Assembly (NCBI GenBank): GCA_942159475.1
Contig: OW804097.1
Coordinates: 54,084,986-54,148,985 of the forward strand
Direction: 5' to 3'
Length of the DNA stretch: 64,000 nt
Source of the DNA: Sthenelais limicola
Lineage: Eukaryota; Annelida; Polychaeta; Phyllodocida; Sigalionidae
Below are positions 12,327 through 22,925 of the stretch, piece after piece. Within the stretch, counting starts at the first letter, position 1. Every line of letters starts with the position of its first letter. Under the pieces are notes generated by a model, which did no database searches, was not told the origin of the DNA, and was given only the letters and a program-made list of their open reading frames with translations. The position numbers were made by a program, and so were the translations under genes.

Positions 12327-13342
12327 CTTTTTGACTAACAGGCACGTACAAAAGGGGTATATAATGGGTCCGATTTTTTATGATTGTGTCTGAGTGTCGC
12401 ATGATAAGAAATGTTTCCATGTCCCAAGCATGTCACTTTTTAAAACAATTCTATCATGTCTCGTGTCACTTTTTAAGCAATGCATTAATTATATTAATGG
12501 TTGATACAATGTTGTGCGTCACCTGTTAAATAAATCATTGTGTCGCATGTCTATTTTTAATACATTTGATTTTCTGGATGTCTCATGTCAAATTTTATCA
12601 GCCTTTTGGAAGCAGTGTGTGTCACACGTTAAGGTGAGCATGTCACGTAGTGTTGCCCGTGATTTAGCAGCCGTGTCGCATGTCAAATTTTACCCATATG
12701 TACCCATACTAATATTTATTGTACAACTGCTTTGCTCAATAATAACAGAACACTCAACGATGAGGCGTAAATTTGTGGCATAGAATATGCCCATAGCATA
12801 GCACGTAAAATTAGAGACATGCCACTGTTCTGATTGAAACTACCATTATAACCCGACCACCCTCGATCGTGTGAAAATGCCACTTCCCGACTTCTAATAG
12901 CCAGAAACAATGTCTCCAGGCCTGGGAAAGGCTTAGCATGCGAATACCTCCAATACAACAGGGTCTTGCTCGTACCAAAACTGAGTAATAACCGATTTCC
13001 CGATCCTTATTTCCCACAGCTTTGATCGACTTCATACTCGAAACAGTTTGTAATGGGTACATATGGGTGAAATTCGACACAACTGACACGCGACACAGCC
13101 GCTAAATCATGGGCAACACTGCGACAGGCTCCCCTTAACGTGCGAAACACACAGCTTCCAAAAGGGTTGTATTGACTGTTAATACGGTATAATTAATGCA
13201 TAGCTTAAAAATTGACTCGAGACATCTTTGAATTGTTTTAAAAAGTGACATGGGACATGGAAAAAATTCTTATCATGCGACACTCAGACACAATCATAAA
13301 AAATGGGACCATACCCCTTTTGTACGTGTCTGTAGTCAAAAA
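12327..13342. mobile_element. Composite inverted-repeat element: two copies of one unit facing outward
   Basis: The left arm (about 12327-12707) and the right arm (13053-13342) are inverted copies. Shared phrases include GTACAAAAGGGGTAT, TGAGTGTCGCATGATAAGAA, CACTTTTTAAAACAATTC, GGAAGC(A/T)GTGTGTG and TACCCATATGTACCCAT. The same unit recurs singly at 15717-17174, which shows that each arm is itself a mobile unit of roughly 300-380 bp. About 345 bp between the arms has no counterpart. No transposase frame is present; the open frames across the arms are shadows. It lies in the intron between the exons at 11364-11519 and 13928-14095. Confidence 0.75.
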
Positions 13343-13927
13343 CTGCTAAAAATGTACAATAATTATAGTCGTGGGTATCGCTACACGAACACTACCAGCC
13401 CCTGTCAAGCTCTGTCATGTGACCCATCTGCCTCCTGTCCACACACTAGGCCGAGACAGTGCATACAGTCATGGTCATATGCATGCGCTGACTATGATAG
13501 GGTGGGTTGGGTGTGGGTGGGTGGTGGAGGAAAGCCAGCGCAGGCAATGAACGTACACATTACTCATTATAGTGACTAAAGCCTAGTACATAACAAATCT
13601 CTCTTGGCAGTATACTTCTAGATACTATAGTCCAGCTAGGGTCCAGTTAGTTTGAACCTCTGTCCCACGCCTACACAAGACAAGGAGACCAAAACAAGCT
13701 TGGCAAAAGGAAACTTGAACACCAAGGCCTCAAGGCGCAATCAACTAAAGTAATTAGACTGACTTATATGAAAGCCTATATATATTTTTATACTATTTTT
13801 ACTTTATTATCCTCATATCTCTTTGACTAATAAAACAGTGCTCATGCAGTCAACTGTGAGCATTCTTTTATAGTCTTTCTGTCCAAAAGGTCCCAATATC
13901 AATAAGCTCCATCAATATTCTACTGAC
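13343..13927. other. Intron sequence, nothing recognised
   Basis: A moderately GC-rich stretch (13380-13560) followed by AT-rich intron. No exon with acceptable borders was seen on either strand. Confidence 0.5.
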
Positions 13928-14095
13928 CTGAAGACATTCTGGTTGCAGAAGGTGATGGCAGGAAAGCGGAGGGAATTATTGTAGATGACTCGGGCGTTGA
14001 CAGACACCGGATTGCTCAAGAAGTAATGGGTTCGTTCGGCCACCTGATATACGCATGCCACCATTCCAAGCAAGACCAGCAATAGCCAGATAATT
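13928..14095 (-). CDS. DEG/ENaC-family sodium channel, TM1 exon
   Basis: A 168-bp exon encoding the first membrane span and the start of the ectodomain. IIWLLLVLLGMVACVYQVAE (hydrophobic TM1) is followed by an ERTHYFLSNPVSVN segment and then LRFPAITFCNQNVFR. The FPAxTxCNxNxFR motif just after TM1 is the most diagnostic signature of acid-sensing, FMRFamide-gated and epithelial sodium channels. The acceptor is CCCACAG (minus, 14102-14096) and the donor is GTCAGTA (13927-13921). The exon begins in the third position of a codon, so an upstream exon with the cytoplasmic N-terminus (normally containing an HG gating motif) is required. I did not find it between here and the right end. Subfamily (ASIC, degenerin, FaNaC-like) cannot be decided from four exons. 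Confidence 0.92.
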
Positions 14096-14750
14096 CTGTG
14101 GGATGAACAATAAACTTGTAAAAACAGGTGAGTAATGTCCCTATGTATGTCGGTCGAGGCGGGAAAATATACAAAGACAAAGCCTCATATTTGTACCATG
14201 TTTGTTTCTATAATGTTCGTCATAAGGCATGATGTAGGACTTATACATACTATACATGCTTAGGACGCTTAGGAACAGTGTAGATCAGGCAGACTATAGA
14301 ATTATGGAAAGAATCTCGAATGAACACACAGCTCGACCTGACTGGTGGAGAAAAAACAGTACCTTATGACCTTATGTCTCTAATATAGAAGTTCCACTTT
14401 TTTTTTTTTGAAAATTTTTGTATTCAGCATGTCAACAAATAGCCACTTTCTGTCCCGGGGTCAATCACAATATTTTACATCATACCCTTTACTCATCATG
14501 TATTTTTTTTTCTGAAATATAAAGTTAACATGAACCTTATAGACATTTGTTGTATATACCATTTTAACAGGAGGAAGATTTGTGTTTGTTTCATTGAGCG
14601 CAATAAGCTTTTGGATGCTCGCTCTAGCGAGAGAGTCATGCAAGGGGGTGGGGGGTATATTAGAAAATGAAAAACTATGTGCCAAAACGTTTATCTTGTT
14701 GTTTTGACATAAGGTGATATTTTTTAAGTGAGGAAATTACAGTTTGCATT

Positions 14751-15200
14751 TTAACTGCTCAAACTTTTCAGGTCTGCGTAAAGTTTCCTCCACACATTTG
14801 AATACTCTCTGTTAGTTGTTGACATTTTGTTTTGATATAATATGGTCATACATTTGCTTTCTAATTCAGCTACCGCATGTTTAAAGACAATCTTCTCTTC
14901 ATGAAAGAGCTTCTGTCTGTGAATGAAAAGCTTTACATAGAGGATTATCCAGTTCACTATTTTTGTACAAGTGTCATTAATCACAATTCCAAAAAGAATG
15001 TCTTCGAGTTTGAATTTTATTTTGTCATTCTTGATGATAAAGAGTGGTTTCCCATTTCTAGGAGAATTTAGGTGACCCATTGAACATACCAGGGTCATTA
15101 TTTTCTCCAACAATTTTCTAGTTTCCGCACATTCCACAAAGAAGTGGCTTCTGCTGTTCCTTTCTTGACAGAAAGAACATGTGTAGGAATCTATTATTTG
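14751..15200 (-). pseudogene. LINE C-terminus with zinc-binding CSFC...HFFVEC, part of a split copy
   Basis: The minus strand reads IIDSYTCSFCQERNSRSHFF followed by VEC, the cysteine-histidine motif found near the C-terminus of L1/Tx1/CR1-type LINE polymerases, then an alpha-helical tail to a stop at 14751. The frame continues directly upstream once the solo LTR at 15201-15622 and one copy of its 4-bp duplication are ignored, joining the segment at 15627-15710. It is one of three exposed pieces of a single LINE copy. Confidence 0.8.
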
Positions 15201-15622
15201 TGTAGTGAACCGCAGATTCGTGGGCACGAGTTTACGAAATTCGGGAAAGAATCACGAATATGAGGAAATTCGTTTGAACTGTGTTTTATTACCCAAAGGT
15301 ATACAGTTACAAAGGTATTGTCGCTGAACAAAGGGTGCTTAATTTGAACAACAGAAGTATCTCGGTCCGCGGCACGGCTCGAGTCCGTAGTGTTAAGCGA
15401 AGCCTGAATCCCCTCGCGGAGGTAGTAGTATCCTCCACCTACCGTCCGTCGGAGGGTGTCTGCAGTGCTGTCGGCACGATGACGTATGTCACCCTCTGAC
15501 GGAAGCGGCCGGAACTGGTGGTCACCTCCGGCTCCAGTAGAAGTGCCCCCGCTGTCGTAGCCTGGTTGGTAGTTGGCGATGGTCTGCAGCGTTGATGTAT
15601 TCTGGGTGGCGGACCCACTACA
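15201..15622 (-). mobile_element. Solo LTR with TTTG target-site duplication
   Basis: 422 bp beginning TGTAGTG and ending CACTACA (7-bp perfect inverted termini), flanked by TTTG at 15197-15200 and 15623-15626. An AATAAA signal read on the minus strand (about 15284) gives the orientation. It has been left by recombination between the LTRs of an element inserted in the LINE. The termini are the same as those of the LTR at 21380-21891, suggesting the same broad class, although the interiors differ. The small plus-strand open frame here is not a gene. Confidence 0.85.
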
Positions 15623-15626
15623 TTTG

Positions 15627-15710
15627 TATATTTTTCAATATGTCATTACACATGATTGTTTTATGTAAAGTTCTATATTGAAAAGCTTGTAGCATCGACT
15701 CACAGGTTGT
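15627..15710 (-). pseudogene. LINE fragment between two insertions (FQYRTLHKTI segment)
   Basis: The minus strand encodes LQAFQYRTLHKTIMCNDILK, the segment that in LINE polymerases (usually FQYRxLHRIL.TN) joins the post-RT region to the cysteine motif. It is sandwiched between the solo LTR and the TIR element, and its frame is continuous with the flanking LINE pieces when both are removed. Confidence 0.78.
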
Positions 15711-15934
15711 TTTATAAGGGGTATATAAGGGGTAAAACAATGGGGTAACAAGGGGTAAAACAATTCAATCATGTCTTGTGTCACTTTTTAAGGTTTATAT
15801 TAACGGTTGATATACAATGTCGTGTGTCACCTGTTAAATAAATCACTGTGTCTCAAGTCTATTTTCAATACATTTCTGGATGTCTAATGTCAAATTTTAT
15901 CAGCCTTTTGGAAGCTGTGTGTGTCACATGTTAA

Positions 15935-17089
15935 AGTGGCTAAGGTCACTATTTGACTTTATTATACGCGCATGCTATATGAGAGGTGCTATAAGTGGGG
16001 TGCTATAAAAATATTCATATAGGACGCGTCCTATAAAAATGTAGTTGTCTAAAAATAGCTCTGACGTTACCTCAGCACTTCCGCTGTCTCCGCGGAGATC
16101 CCCGCGGAGATCCCCGCAATCGGTAATCCACCCGTGATTCTGGTACTATAATTATAAAATTACATAATAAGAAGCGTACCATTAAATAGAGAATTAAATT
16201 CTCTATTTAATGATATAAGATTTATTACTGTAGCTCAAGAAATGGCCACGATATGAACGTTTTGATTCAACAATGTCTGTAAGTAAATACTCCATGATCA
16301 AGCCTGACAAGGCACAGGCCTGACAAGGCACCGTTTTACTAATGGAGCTCTCAGCGGTGCTCTCGGCGGGGCAGCGGGGCTCTCTGAGAGTTCTTTAATA
16401 CTTTTTCAGTGATATATGATGATATATGATCAATTTTTATGCACATATAATAAATATAGAATGGAACTCGCCGGCAATAATCGAAAAATTTATAGGACTT
16501 GATTCGTCCACATAAGCACTCTGCCTACGGCATCGTGCTTATGTGGACGAATCTCGTCCTATAAATTTTCGATTATTGCCGGCTCGTCCCATTCTCTCTA
16601 TATATATCATTTAGAAATATGTTTGTAGTTTTCGATTACCTGCACAAGTAAGAACATTTGTGTGGAATACCAACTCTATTTATTCCTTAGATTAATTGAT
16701 ATTTGTTAATGAAGAATGTGGCAGAGATTCCATTGAGGAATTCAAATCTGAGAGAGAAGTAACTTGACCATAAGGTGCTGCCCTCAGTGCATGGTGAAGT
16801 AGGAGCGAGGCAGGAGTTACATAGTGACATATCTACCCTGTCCCATCCAGCTGGTATCACTTAACTCATTAAGATAAGAGGCGTCGGGGACCTTCCCTAA
16901 CTGTCTGGCAGTTGGGTAGGGTGACTCCAGCACCCTACGAAATTGGAGTTTTAAACTCTTAAATACACACAATATATGTAATTCCTACATTAATGCTCCC
17001 GGGTATACATTACAAATATACTAATCTAGAACATAGTTGAAATTCAGGCAAACTTTCCCCAAATCGGGAGCTCAGTGGCATGTGTCACT
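15935..17089. mobile_element. TTAA-flanked insertion inside the TIR element
   Basis: Sequence homologous to the 12.3-kb unit stops at TTAA (15931-15934) and resumes at TTAA (17090-17093). The 1155 bp between starts AGTGGCTAAG and ends with the inverse of AGTGACACAT, a weak TIR. It contains the 136-bp palindrome at 16459-16594 and no open frame of note. The target duplication fits piggyBac/Kolobok-type mobilisation, but no transposase is present, so it would be non-autonomous. Confidence 0.65.
16459..16594. repeat. 136-bp near-perfect palindrome (hairpin)
   Basis: The left arm contains GCCGGCAATAATCGAAAAAT and GATTCGTCCACATAAGCAC. The right arm contains their inverses in mirrored order, GTGCTTATGTGGACGAATC and ATTTTCGATTATTGCCGGC. 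The centre is near 16526, close to the midpoint of the surrounding TTAA element. Confidence 0.85.
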
Positions 17090-17181
17090 TTAAGGGGAGT
17101 GTGTCGCAGTGTCGCCCATGATTTAGCGGTCGTGTCGCGTGTCAATTGTGTCGAATTTTATCCATATGTACCCATTTTATA

Positions 17182-17727
17182 TGGTTGTACAAATATTTTT
17201 GTCCAATCAATCTCGTTGAACTGGTGATCATTTAAAGAAAGGATTTTTTGCCACATGTCAAACTTTGAATATTTAGGTTTTCTTTTCGTTACCAGTGCGT
17301 TATAGATTGTTTTTGCACTAGCTGTTGAAATATCAACTATATTTTGGCTGATTTGGATATTCATCGACTCATCATCTGGCCCTTTCTCTTCATTCGCCAG
17401 AATTTGCCACCAGCTGACTGGGATTGCTTTTCTTAGATCATTTCTCCACGAGGGGAAGGATTCAATATTGTACTCTTTTTTTAGTTCCAAAATAGACATC
17501 ATTTTACCATGTTTATTTGATATATCTCCCAGTACAATTACACCTTTCTTTTCCCATGATTCATGAAGGAACATTCGACCCTTACTCTTAATGAGTCTGT
17601 TGTACCATAATCTTTCTTTTACTATTTGTGAGACTGTTGTGGGTTTCAAACTGTAAAAGTATTTATCCCAGATATTAAAAAAAATAGAGATGAAAAATTG
17701 AATCAACTCAATTAAAAAACACCTCAC
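17182..17727 (-). pseudogene. LINE polymerase middle/C-terminal segment
   Basis: A minus-strand open frame of about 180 codons with the character of the region between RT and the C-terminal zinc motif of Tx1/L1-like LINEs: a YNRLIKSKGR-type segment, SWRNDLRKAIPVSWWQIL, MWQKILSLNDHQFNEIDWTK and IFVQPYK. The usual partner motif (IxxxPFKxT.D.KLRWFQYR) is split here by the element at 15717-17174 and resumes at 15710. The RT catalytic domain is not seen upstream, so the copy is 5'-truncated near 17727. Confidence 0.7.
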
Positions 17728-18008
17728 AGAAAATTCGTGGATTTCTTTTCCTCTGTTTGTGGGTAATGATTCCGTTGGTTCACTTTGGTTCGTTTAGGGT
17801 GGACTTTATTATCCGATGGATTCAAAATGAAGGTGTATTCACCTTCCTCCAGCATGATATCACCGGTGGTCTAAGAATTTTGTCCTATGTTTACAGTAGT
17901 TGGTGGATGAAATCTAATCGGTGCATATGCTTGCTAGCTTTATATTTGATTTTTTTATTATTGTGAGTCGCTCGTAGTCAAGTGACTCAAGCACAGTAAT
18001 CCTATTTG

Positions 18009-18193
18009 ACTTGGTTGGTTGAGCCTCTCTCTCCCTTCTTCTCTATCTCTATTTCCTGGGTATGATCATAAACTGCCTCCCTCTCAGCTCTCCCACCCTT
18101 GATATAACACTTCAAAGTGTTGATAAGGGCGTAAAGCAACCACTCTCACTCACTCACGGGGACTGACTCACTCACTCACTTGGTTGGTTGAGC
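18009..18193 (-). mobile_element. SINE-like insertion with a 16-bp target-site duplication
   Basis: ACTTGGTTGGTTGAGC occurs at 18009-18024 and again at 18178-18193. The 153 bp between, read on the minus strand, start with GTGAGTGAGTGAG and continue with GGTTGCTTTACGCCCTTATC. This resembles the body of GAGT-repeat SINEs known from marine invertebrates (TTTTACGCC core). No tRNA-like A and B boxes are obvious, so it is a truncated copy. Confidence 0.6.
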
Positions 18194-20195
18194 GATAATT
18201 AGATCTGATACTACTCTGTCCCTCCAGGAGGCGGGAGAAAGTAAAGAGTCGCGTTATTATTAATCCTTCAATCTTTTCAACTATGGTCTTGAATGTAGCT
18301 TTTCTCTGAAGTATATTGTATCTTATTCCAAGAGGTTGATACAGAAAAAAAAGGATTATCCTGAAAAAGAACGGAAAAAAGCAGAGCAGTGTGTGCTCTG
18401 ACACGTTTTTTCTTTTCCTGACAAACCGGAAGTCAAGTTCCACTTATCTAAGTGTCCCAGCTTTTTCTACCGTTTGAAAGAATATAGGTGAACTCCATAA
18501 AAAAATCCACTCATTTCCTACTGTTTACTATATCCTTTCTTCTACGTTTTCATAATTCTTATTTTCCTTTCATATAAAATCTCCCCCTCTCTCTCCCTCT
18601 CAAGAAAAAGTTGGTGTCGATTTGAGATACGGTTGAAACAGAATACATGTATGTTAGTTGTATCTTTGATATTATTCTGTTCTGTTTGATATTATTCTGT
18701 TCTGTTCTGAGTTCATCGACTCCGCTAAAAAAAGAAAAAACACAATTGACCTTCGGCATGCAGTGCACGTGGCCAACAAAAGTGAGTGAACACAAAGTTG
18801 TTAGTAGTATATAGAGTAGGCCTATATGTAGAGTTTATTATGCGCATTCCACTTGAGAGGTGCGATCAATTTTTTTAAAAATTTGAATTGGTTTTTCTTT
18901 GAGCGTTTAGATACTTTATGTCGATTCTAAAACAAAGACAAATGCTTTTTATTTCTCTTCTGTGCTGGGAGAATGATCTTAAGCTTAGGGGTTTCTTCTC
19001 CTTGAAATCATTGGCTGGTACATGCCTAACATTAAAAAATGAAGGAATAAAACCTGTTCCTTTTGTTTCAAGCCACACACGTTTGAAAATCAGGTGGATG
19101 TACGCGTTAGAGGGGTCTACAGGTACATGCACAGCTAAGTAATTCTGTAAGTAGTAAAGCAAAATGGGAGTTGGGACCAGGTGCGTCCCAGTGAGGAAAC
19201 ATATACATCAATATGATAAAATATCAAAATCTGAATTAAATAGAATTAATGTCTAACATGTGAGTCCTACCGGATATCTCTAGCAAAACTAGATTGTTAT
19301 CTATTCTTATTAATATGAGAGGTGAGAGGTATTGATAATGTCTACGACTCTAAATGGTCAAGGGAACAATATAAAACTCACACAATATGTCCAATATTCC
19401 GAAACAAATGCAAGGACTGTACAGGTACAGGTGAGTGTGACAGGTGTATAGAGTTGTTACAGCCAAACTAATCGGTCTTCTAACTCACTGACGGACCCCT
19501 TTACCTTGTGTTACTGGGGTATATGTAGACCTATCACAAATTATTTATGCCACCAATTCACAGTAGGCTTTATAGATTCGCATATACAAGCATATATATA
19601 TATATGTTAACATAAAGCTTAGCCAGCGTCCAAGTTAGGCATATTACTTAAACCTTATTCAAATCACGTGTGATGACAAAGGCAGGGAAATAGTCGTTTT
19701 GTGATACTTCGATCGAAAAGTCATTTGACTCAAATTTGGGAGGATTTCTGGTCGTTTTTGCTACAGGGTTTCATAAAAGGAATATTTTGGAGACCCGCTG
19801 AAATCCTTTCCTGTGGTGGTTTAACTGATTGACGCTCACCGGCGCCCGTTTTCTTTCAGACGACATGACTTCAAATTATTGCATGAAGATACAACAGTAG
19901 CAGAATATTGATGAGTTCAGTCACATATGAGTAAATTGGAAAGATTATTGTTGTCGTAATAGCTGAGAATGCAGCTTTAACACAATCAAGGATCAAGTAC
20001 ATGGTATCAAGTAGACCTACATGATAATGTCTGGGTAGATGTTAACAGCTATATACTTGCCAAGATAAGGCTTTCTAATTTTTAGCCCCTCCCGCTCATC
20101 TAGAATAGCCTGCAAACACCAGTGGCAATGGGATCTGTAAGTTCTATGATTCCTAGTGTTATTGTTGATTTCTAAGCACATAGACGTTTGCCCCC
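18194..20195. other. No gene recognised
   Basis: The open frames here (for example minus 18168-18443 and both strands near 18900-19160) have no recognisable family match and lack convincing splice borders. A poly-C tract occurs near 20190-20200. A host exon such as the missing N-terminus of the DEG/ENaC gene could be hidden here, but I could not find one. Confidence 0.4.
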
Positions 20196-21334
20196 CCCCC
20201 CTCCTAAACAATGCAAACGCCGCAAAGACGCCAACGTCGCGGCACAGAACTAGCCCCCATCATGCCCATGGAAAGCTCACTCTGGGCCGCTAATGCTTTC
20301 TCGTCAAGAGCCTATGGGAGTATGTTATGAAGCACCACCCCTGCCCCTACTAGCTGACAGGCTACTTCCGCTTTGGCTTTTATCATACTGAAAGTTTGTT
20401 TTTATGCTGCATAGGCCCATTGTATTTTGAGCATGGGTGATTATAACATAGTTATTTCATACATGTCAGGTAACTAAGGTTTTACTTCTCACAAAATGCC
20501 TAAATATGTCCCAAGTAGACTTATAGGGCATGATACATGTTTCAGGAGCACAAGGATCCGGGACAAGGATGCAATTGTGTGTACGACCAGGGGCACCCCT
20601 GGTCATGGCAGGCACTACCCACCCAATCTCAGTGCTCCTCACCACACTGTGCCCTCACTGACACCGGGTCTGCCTCCCGTCCAAGCACACACATACACTA
20701 CCCAGTGCAGGCATGTACAGACATGTATGTTACCCCCATGTGTTGGCATATCTTGAGTTGAATAATCTCTCTTTGTATCTGGCTGGTAAAAGTTCTAATA
20801 TCTTAAAGTAAAACTATAAGTTATCTCCAATTGTATATGGTATCAACTCTTATGTACATGCCTTTTATATCCATATAATATAAAGCTAGAGCGATTTCTA
20901 GGAAAGGAGGTAGAAAAGAAATGGTAGAAAGAAGGTTTTCTTTGTCCAGAATGTTCTCGGAAATTGTTGTTTTACAAACCACTTTACTCATCTTTAGAGG
21001 TCTCTCCCCCCTCTCTGGATGTCGTCGTATGTGGTTTGTGAAGGTATTTGGGGTGGAAATGCGATTTTGAAGCCTTTTTTAAATCAGGATAACCACACTC
21101 TATTTATAGCCTGGGAAAGCCCCTATGAGATACAACGTCATTTCCCACAACCTACGTCCAGGGGGACCTAACTCAGTGGGTGAAATAAACTTTTTTCTTC
21201 AACCGCCAAGTTTACCCGCCAACACAGAAATTTATCGGATCTCTAATTACCCCTCAATGAAAGAAGATCAAGTGATTTCAATCACACAATTAAGTCCTTT
21301 CTTTGCACCAAAACAAGATACTCCAGTACAGAAT
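20196..21334. other. No gene recognised
   Basis: Mixed sequence with two overlapping plus-strand open frames near 20496-20761 that are alternative frames of one GC-richer patch. No motif, repeat border or RNA is recognised. Confidence 0.4.
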
Positions 21335-21379
21335 ACTTGACCGACCGGCGACAATGGCATAATTAATTAATTATGCTTG
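21335..21379. repeat. Left piece of a repeat split by the LTR element
   Basis: CTTGACC...GGCGACAATGGCATAATTAATTAATTATGCTTG matches 57247-57290 closely. There it runs uninterrupted into CATAAAACCCAAGCAAGAAG, which in this locus is found at 26249, beyond the LTR element. The comparison gives the empty target site directly. Confidence 0.85.
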
Positions 21380-21891
21380 TGTAGTGGATTCTACCTTTAA
21401 GAAAGTGTTCCTATTGTCTACCTGTTACTTGTCCTAATGTCCATCAGGTGTCACTACTGTTTCACCATATGCTACAGCCCTGATGGCAACTAGAGTAACT
21501 ACCAATATGTTCTTACCAAGTCTTATTGTCTCTAATACCTAATTTCCCCCTTTATCACATCTCCTGTATAACATAATGTTAACATCAGATTGTCTATTGT
21601 GTATGACATTACTCTGTATCTGTTATCTGTGATTGTTATGGGTCTTTTATGACATTTACCTTTACCTCTGTACTGTATACACCTCCTTACACTTATGTAT
21701 GTGAAGATGGCCTACTCTAAGGAGGCAATGCTTAGAGGACCTGACATTGCACTTTGTCAGAAGGACCCAAGTTGGGAAGAATAAACTAGTGACACTAACA
21801 AGACTTGTGTCTGGTTTCATTTCTTTCCTCTGTCGAGTAGAACTATATCCTGAACTGGGTATGTGAGAGTACAAAGGTGGAAATCACTACA
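21380..21891 (+). mobile_element. 5' LTR (512 bp) of a BEL/Gypsy-like element
   Basis: Begins TGTAGTG and ends CACTACA. It contains AATAAA at 21780-21785, giving plus orientation. The start is fixed by the empty site at 57 kb and by the inverted termini, not by the 3' copy, which lacks the first 190 bp. The preceding CTTG (21376-21379) and the ATTG after the 3' LTR (26245-26248) are a probable 4-bp duplication with one mismatch. Confidence 0.8.
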
Positions 21892-21893
21892 AT

Positions 21894-21911
21894 TGGTGCC
21901 GTGACTAGTTC
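21894..21911 (+). other. Candidate primer-binding site
   Basis: TGGTGCCGTGACTAG begins two bases after the 5' LTR. TGGTGCCGTGAC is the usual start of the primer-binding site in many BEL/Pao and some Gypsy elements. The priming tRNA was not determined. Confidence 0.6.
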
Positions 21912-22784
21912 TCGACCTTGGTCCTTTGCTTGCCTTGCCGTTGCAAGTGTTGTCCCTGCTGACTCTCCCGGAGAATAAGCATCTGCAGACCCTATGGCTG
22001 GGCACTCCTCAGCTTAGGGTAGTACGACCTTCTGGGGTTGAGACTGAAAAGTCCTTCAGACTGGTTAGTTGGGTTGGGATCAAGAGGTATCTTATCTCTG
22101 GAGACCAGCTAGTTTTCCTTTGGAGAGGTGTTAGAGTTAATTCTCTCTTACCATATCCATTCATGGAAATACATTGGAAAAATAAACTGGAGGTGTTGCT
22201 TCTGGGAGGCATTCCCAAGCTGGAAATTGGCAGTATTTCCGTAATTTCCTAGGTGAATTCCCAGCGGAATTCCTGGATGGAATTCGTTGAATTCTGGTTG
22301 GAATTCCCAGACAGATATCTGGGGCGCTTTCGACTTGTTCTCCACGTGCACCTAGTGTCCCACGGGAGGAAGGAGAACGTGCGCTGGTGACGCCGCTGGT
22401 GTCCCTGGTGCTACCCCACCTCGCACCGCCGGGAGGTTTGGGGAGGTTACTCACGCATGCGCGCTGCTGTCTCCACAAGCGCCTTCGGTATTGTCATGAT
22501 ATTTAAACCCATGATATGAATGAAAACTTTAATTTTGTTACCCCGGAATTTCAAAACACACACAATTCATGTATTCTTGGTTCAATTTGATGGAAACTAA
22601 TGTTGGAGAAGGATGATAATAAATGTCAGAACTCGTCCCGTTCCCCTGGTGCCTTCAAAGTGTGTTCGGCTTAGGGAAGATCGCACATGCGCATTTCCTC
22701 CATTTTCTATATTTCCTGTTCACCAGGTGTTGGTCGTGGGGAAGAAGTCGAAAGCGCCCCAGGGGAATGCCTGGACTGATTTTC

Positions 22785-22925
22785 AGATGAATTTCCGGAC
22801 GATTTTTCGGAAAAAATTTCGGATTTTCGGACAGATTTTCGGAATTTTTTTCGGAATTTCGGACGAATTTTCGGATTTTCGGAAAATTTTCGGATTTCTG
22901 AAAAAAAAAAAAGAAAAAAAAAAGA
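22785..22925 (+). repeat. TTTTCGGA-type low-complexity tract followed by poly-A
   Basis: Repeated GATTTTCGGA and AATTTCGGA words over about 115 bp, ending in an A-rich run. It is translatable as an F-R-K-I-F-G rich peptide but is best regarded as simple repetition. Confidence 0.8.

Larger units (their letters stand above)
15717..17174. mobile_element. TIR element inserted in the LINE, itself interrupted
   Basis: The ends are AGGGGTATAT and (inverse) TGGGTACATAT, with a 6-7 bp duplication TTTTATA at 15710-15716 and 17175-17181. Without the internal TTAA insertion the unit would be about 300 bp. It matches each arm of the element at 12327-13342, sharing CACTTTTTAAG, GTCACCTGTTAAATAAATCA, CAGCCTTTTGGAAGC and CATGATTTAGC. 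There is no coding capacity. The insertion separates FVQPYK from the downstream LINE frame. Confidence 0.75.

Noticed and set aside
18559..18795. Minus frame with GHVHCMPKV, considered as the missing N-terminal HG motif exon of the DEG/ENaC gene
   Set aside because: The motif order is wrong, and no donor leaving two bases (needed for phase with 13928-14095) was found.
21662..21874. 70-codon minus frame repeated at 26015-26227
   Set aside because: It lies wholly inside the duplicated LTR, antisense to its transcription direction.
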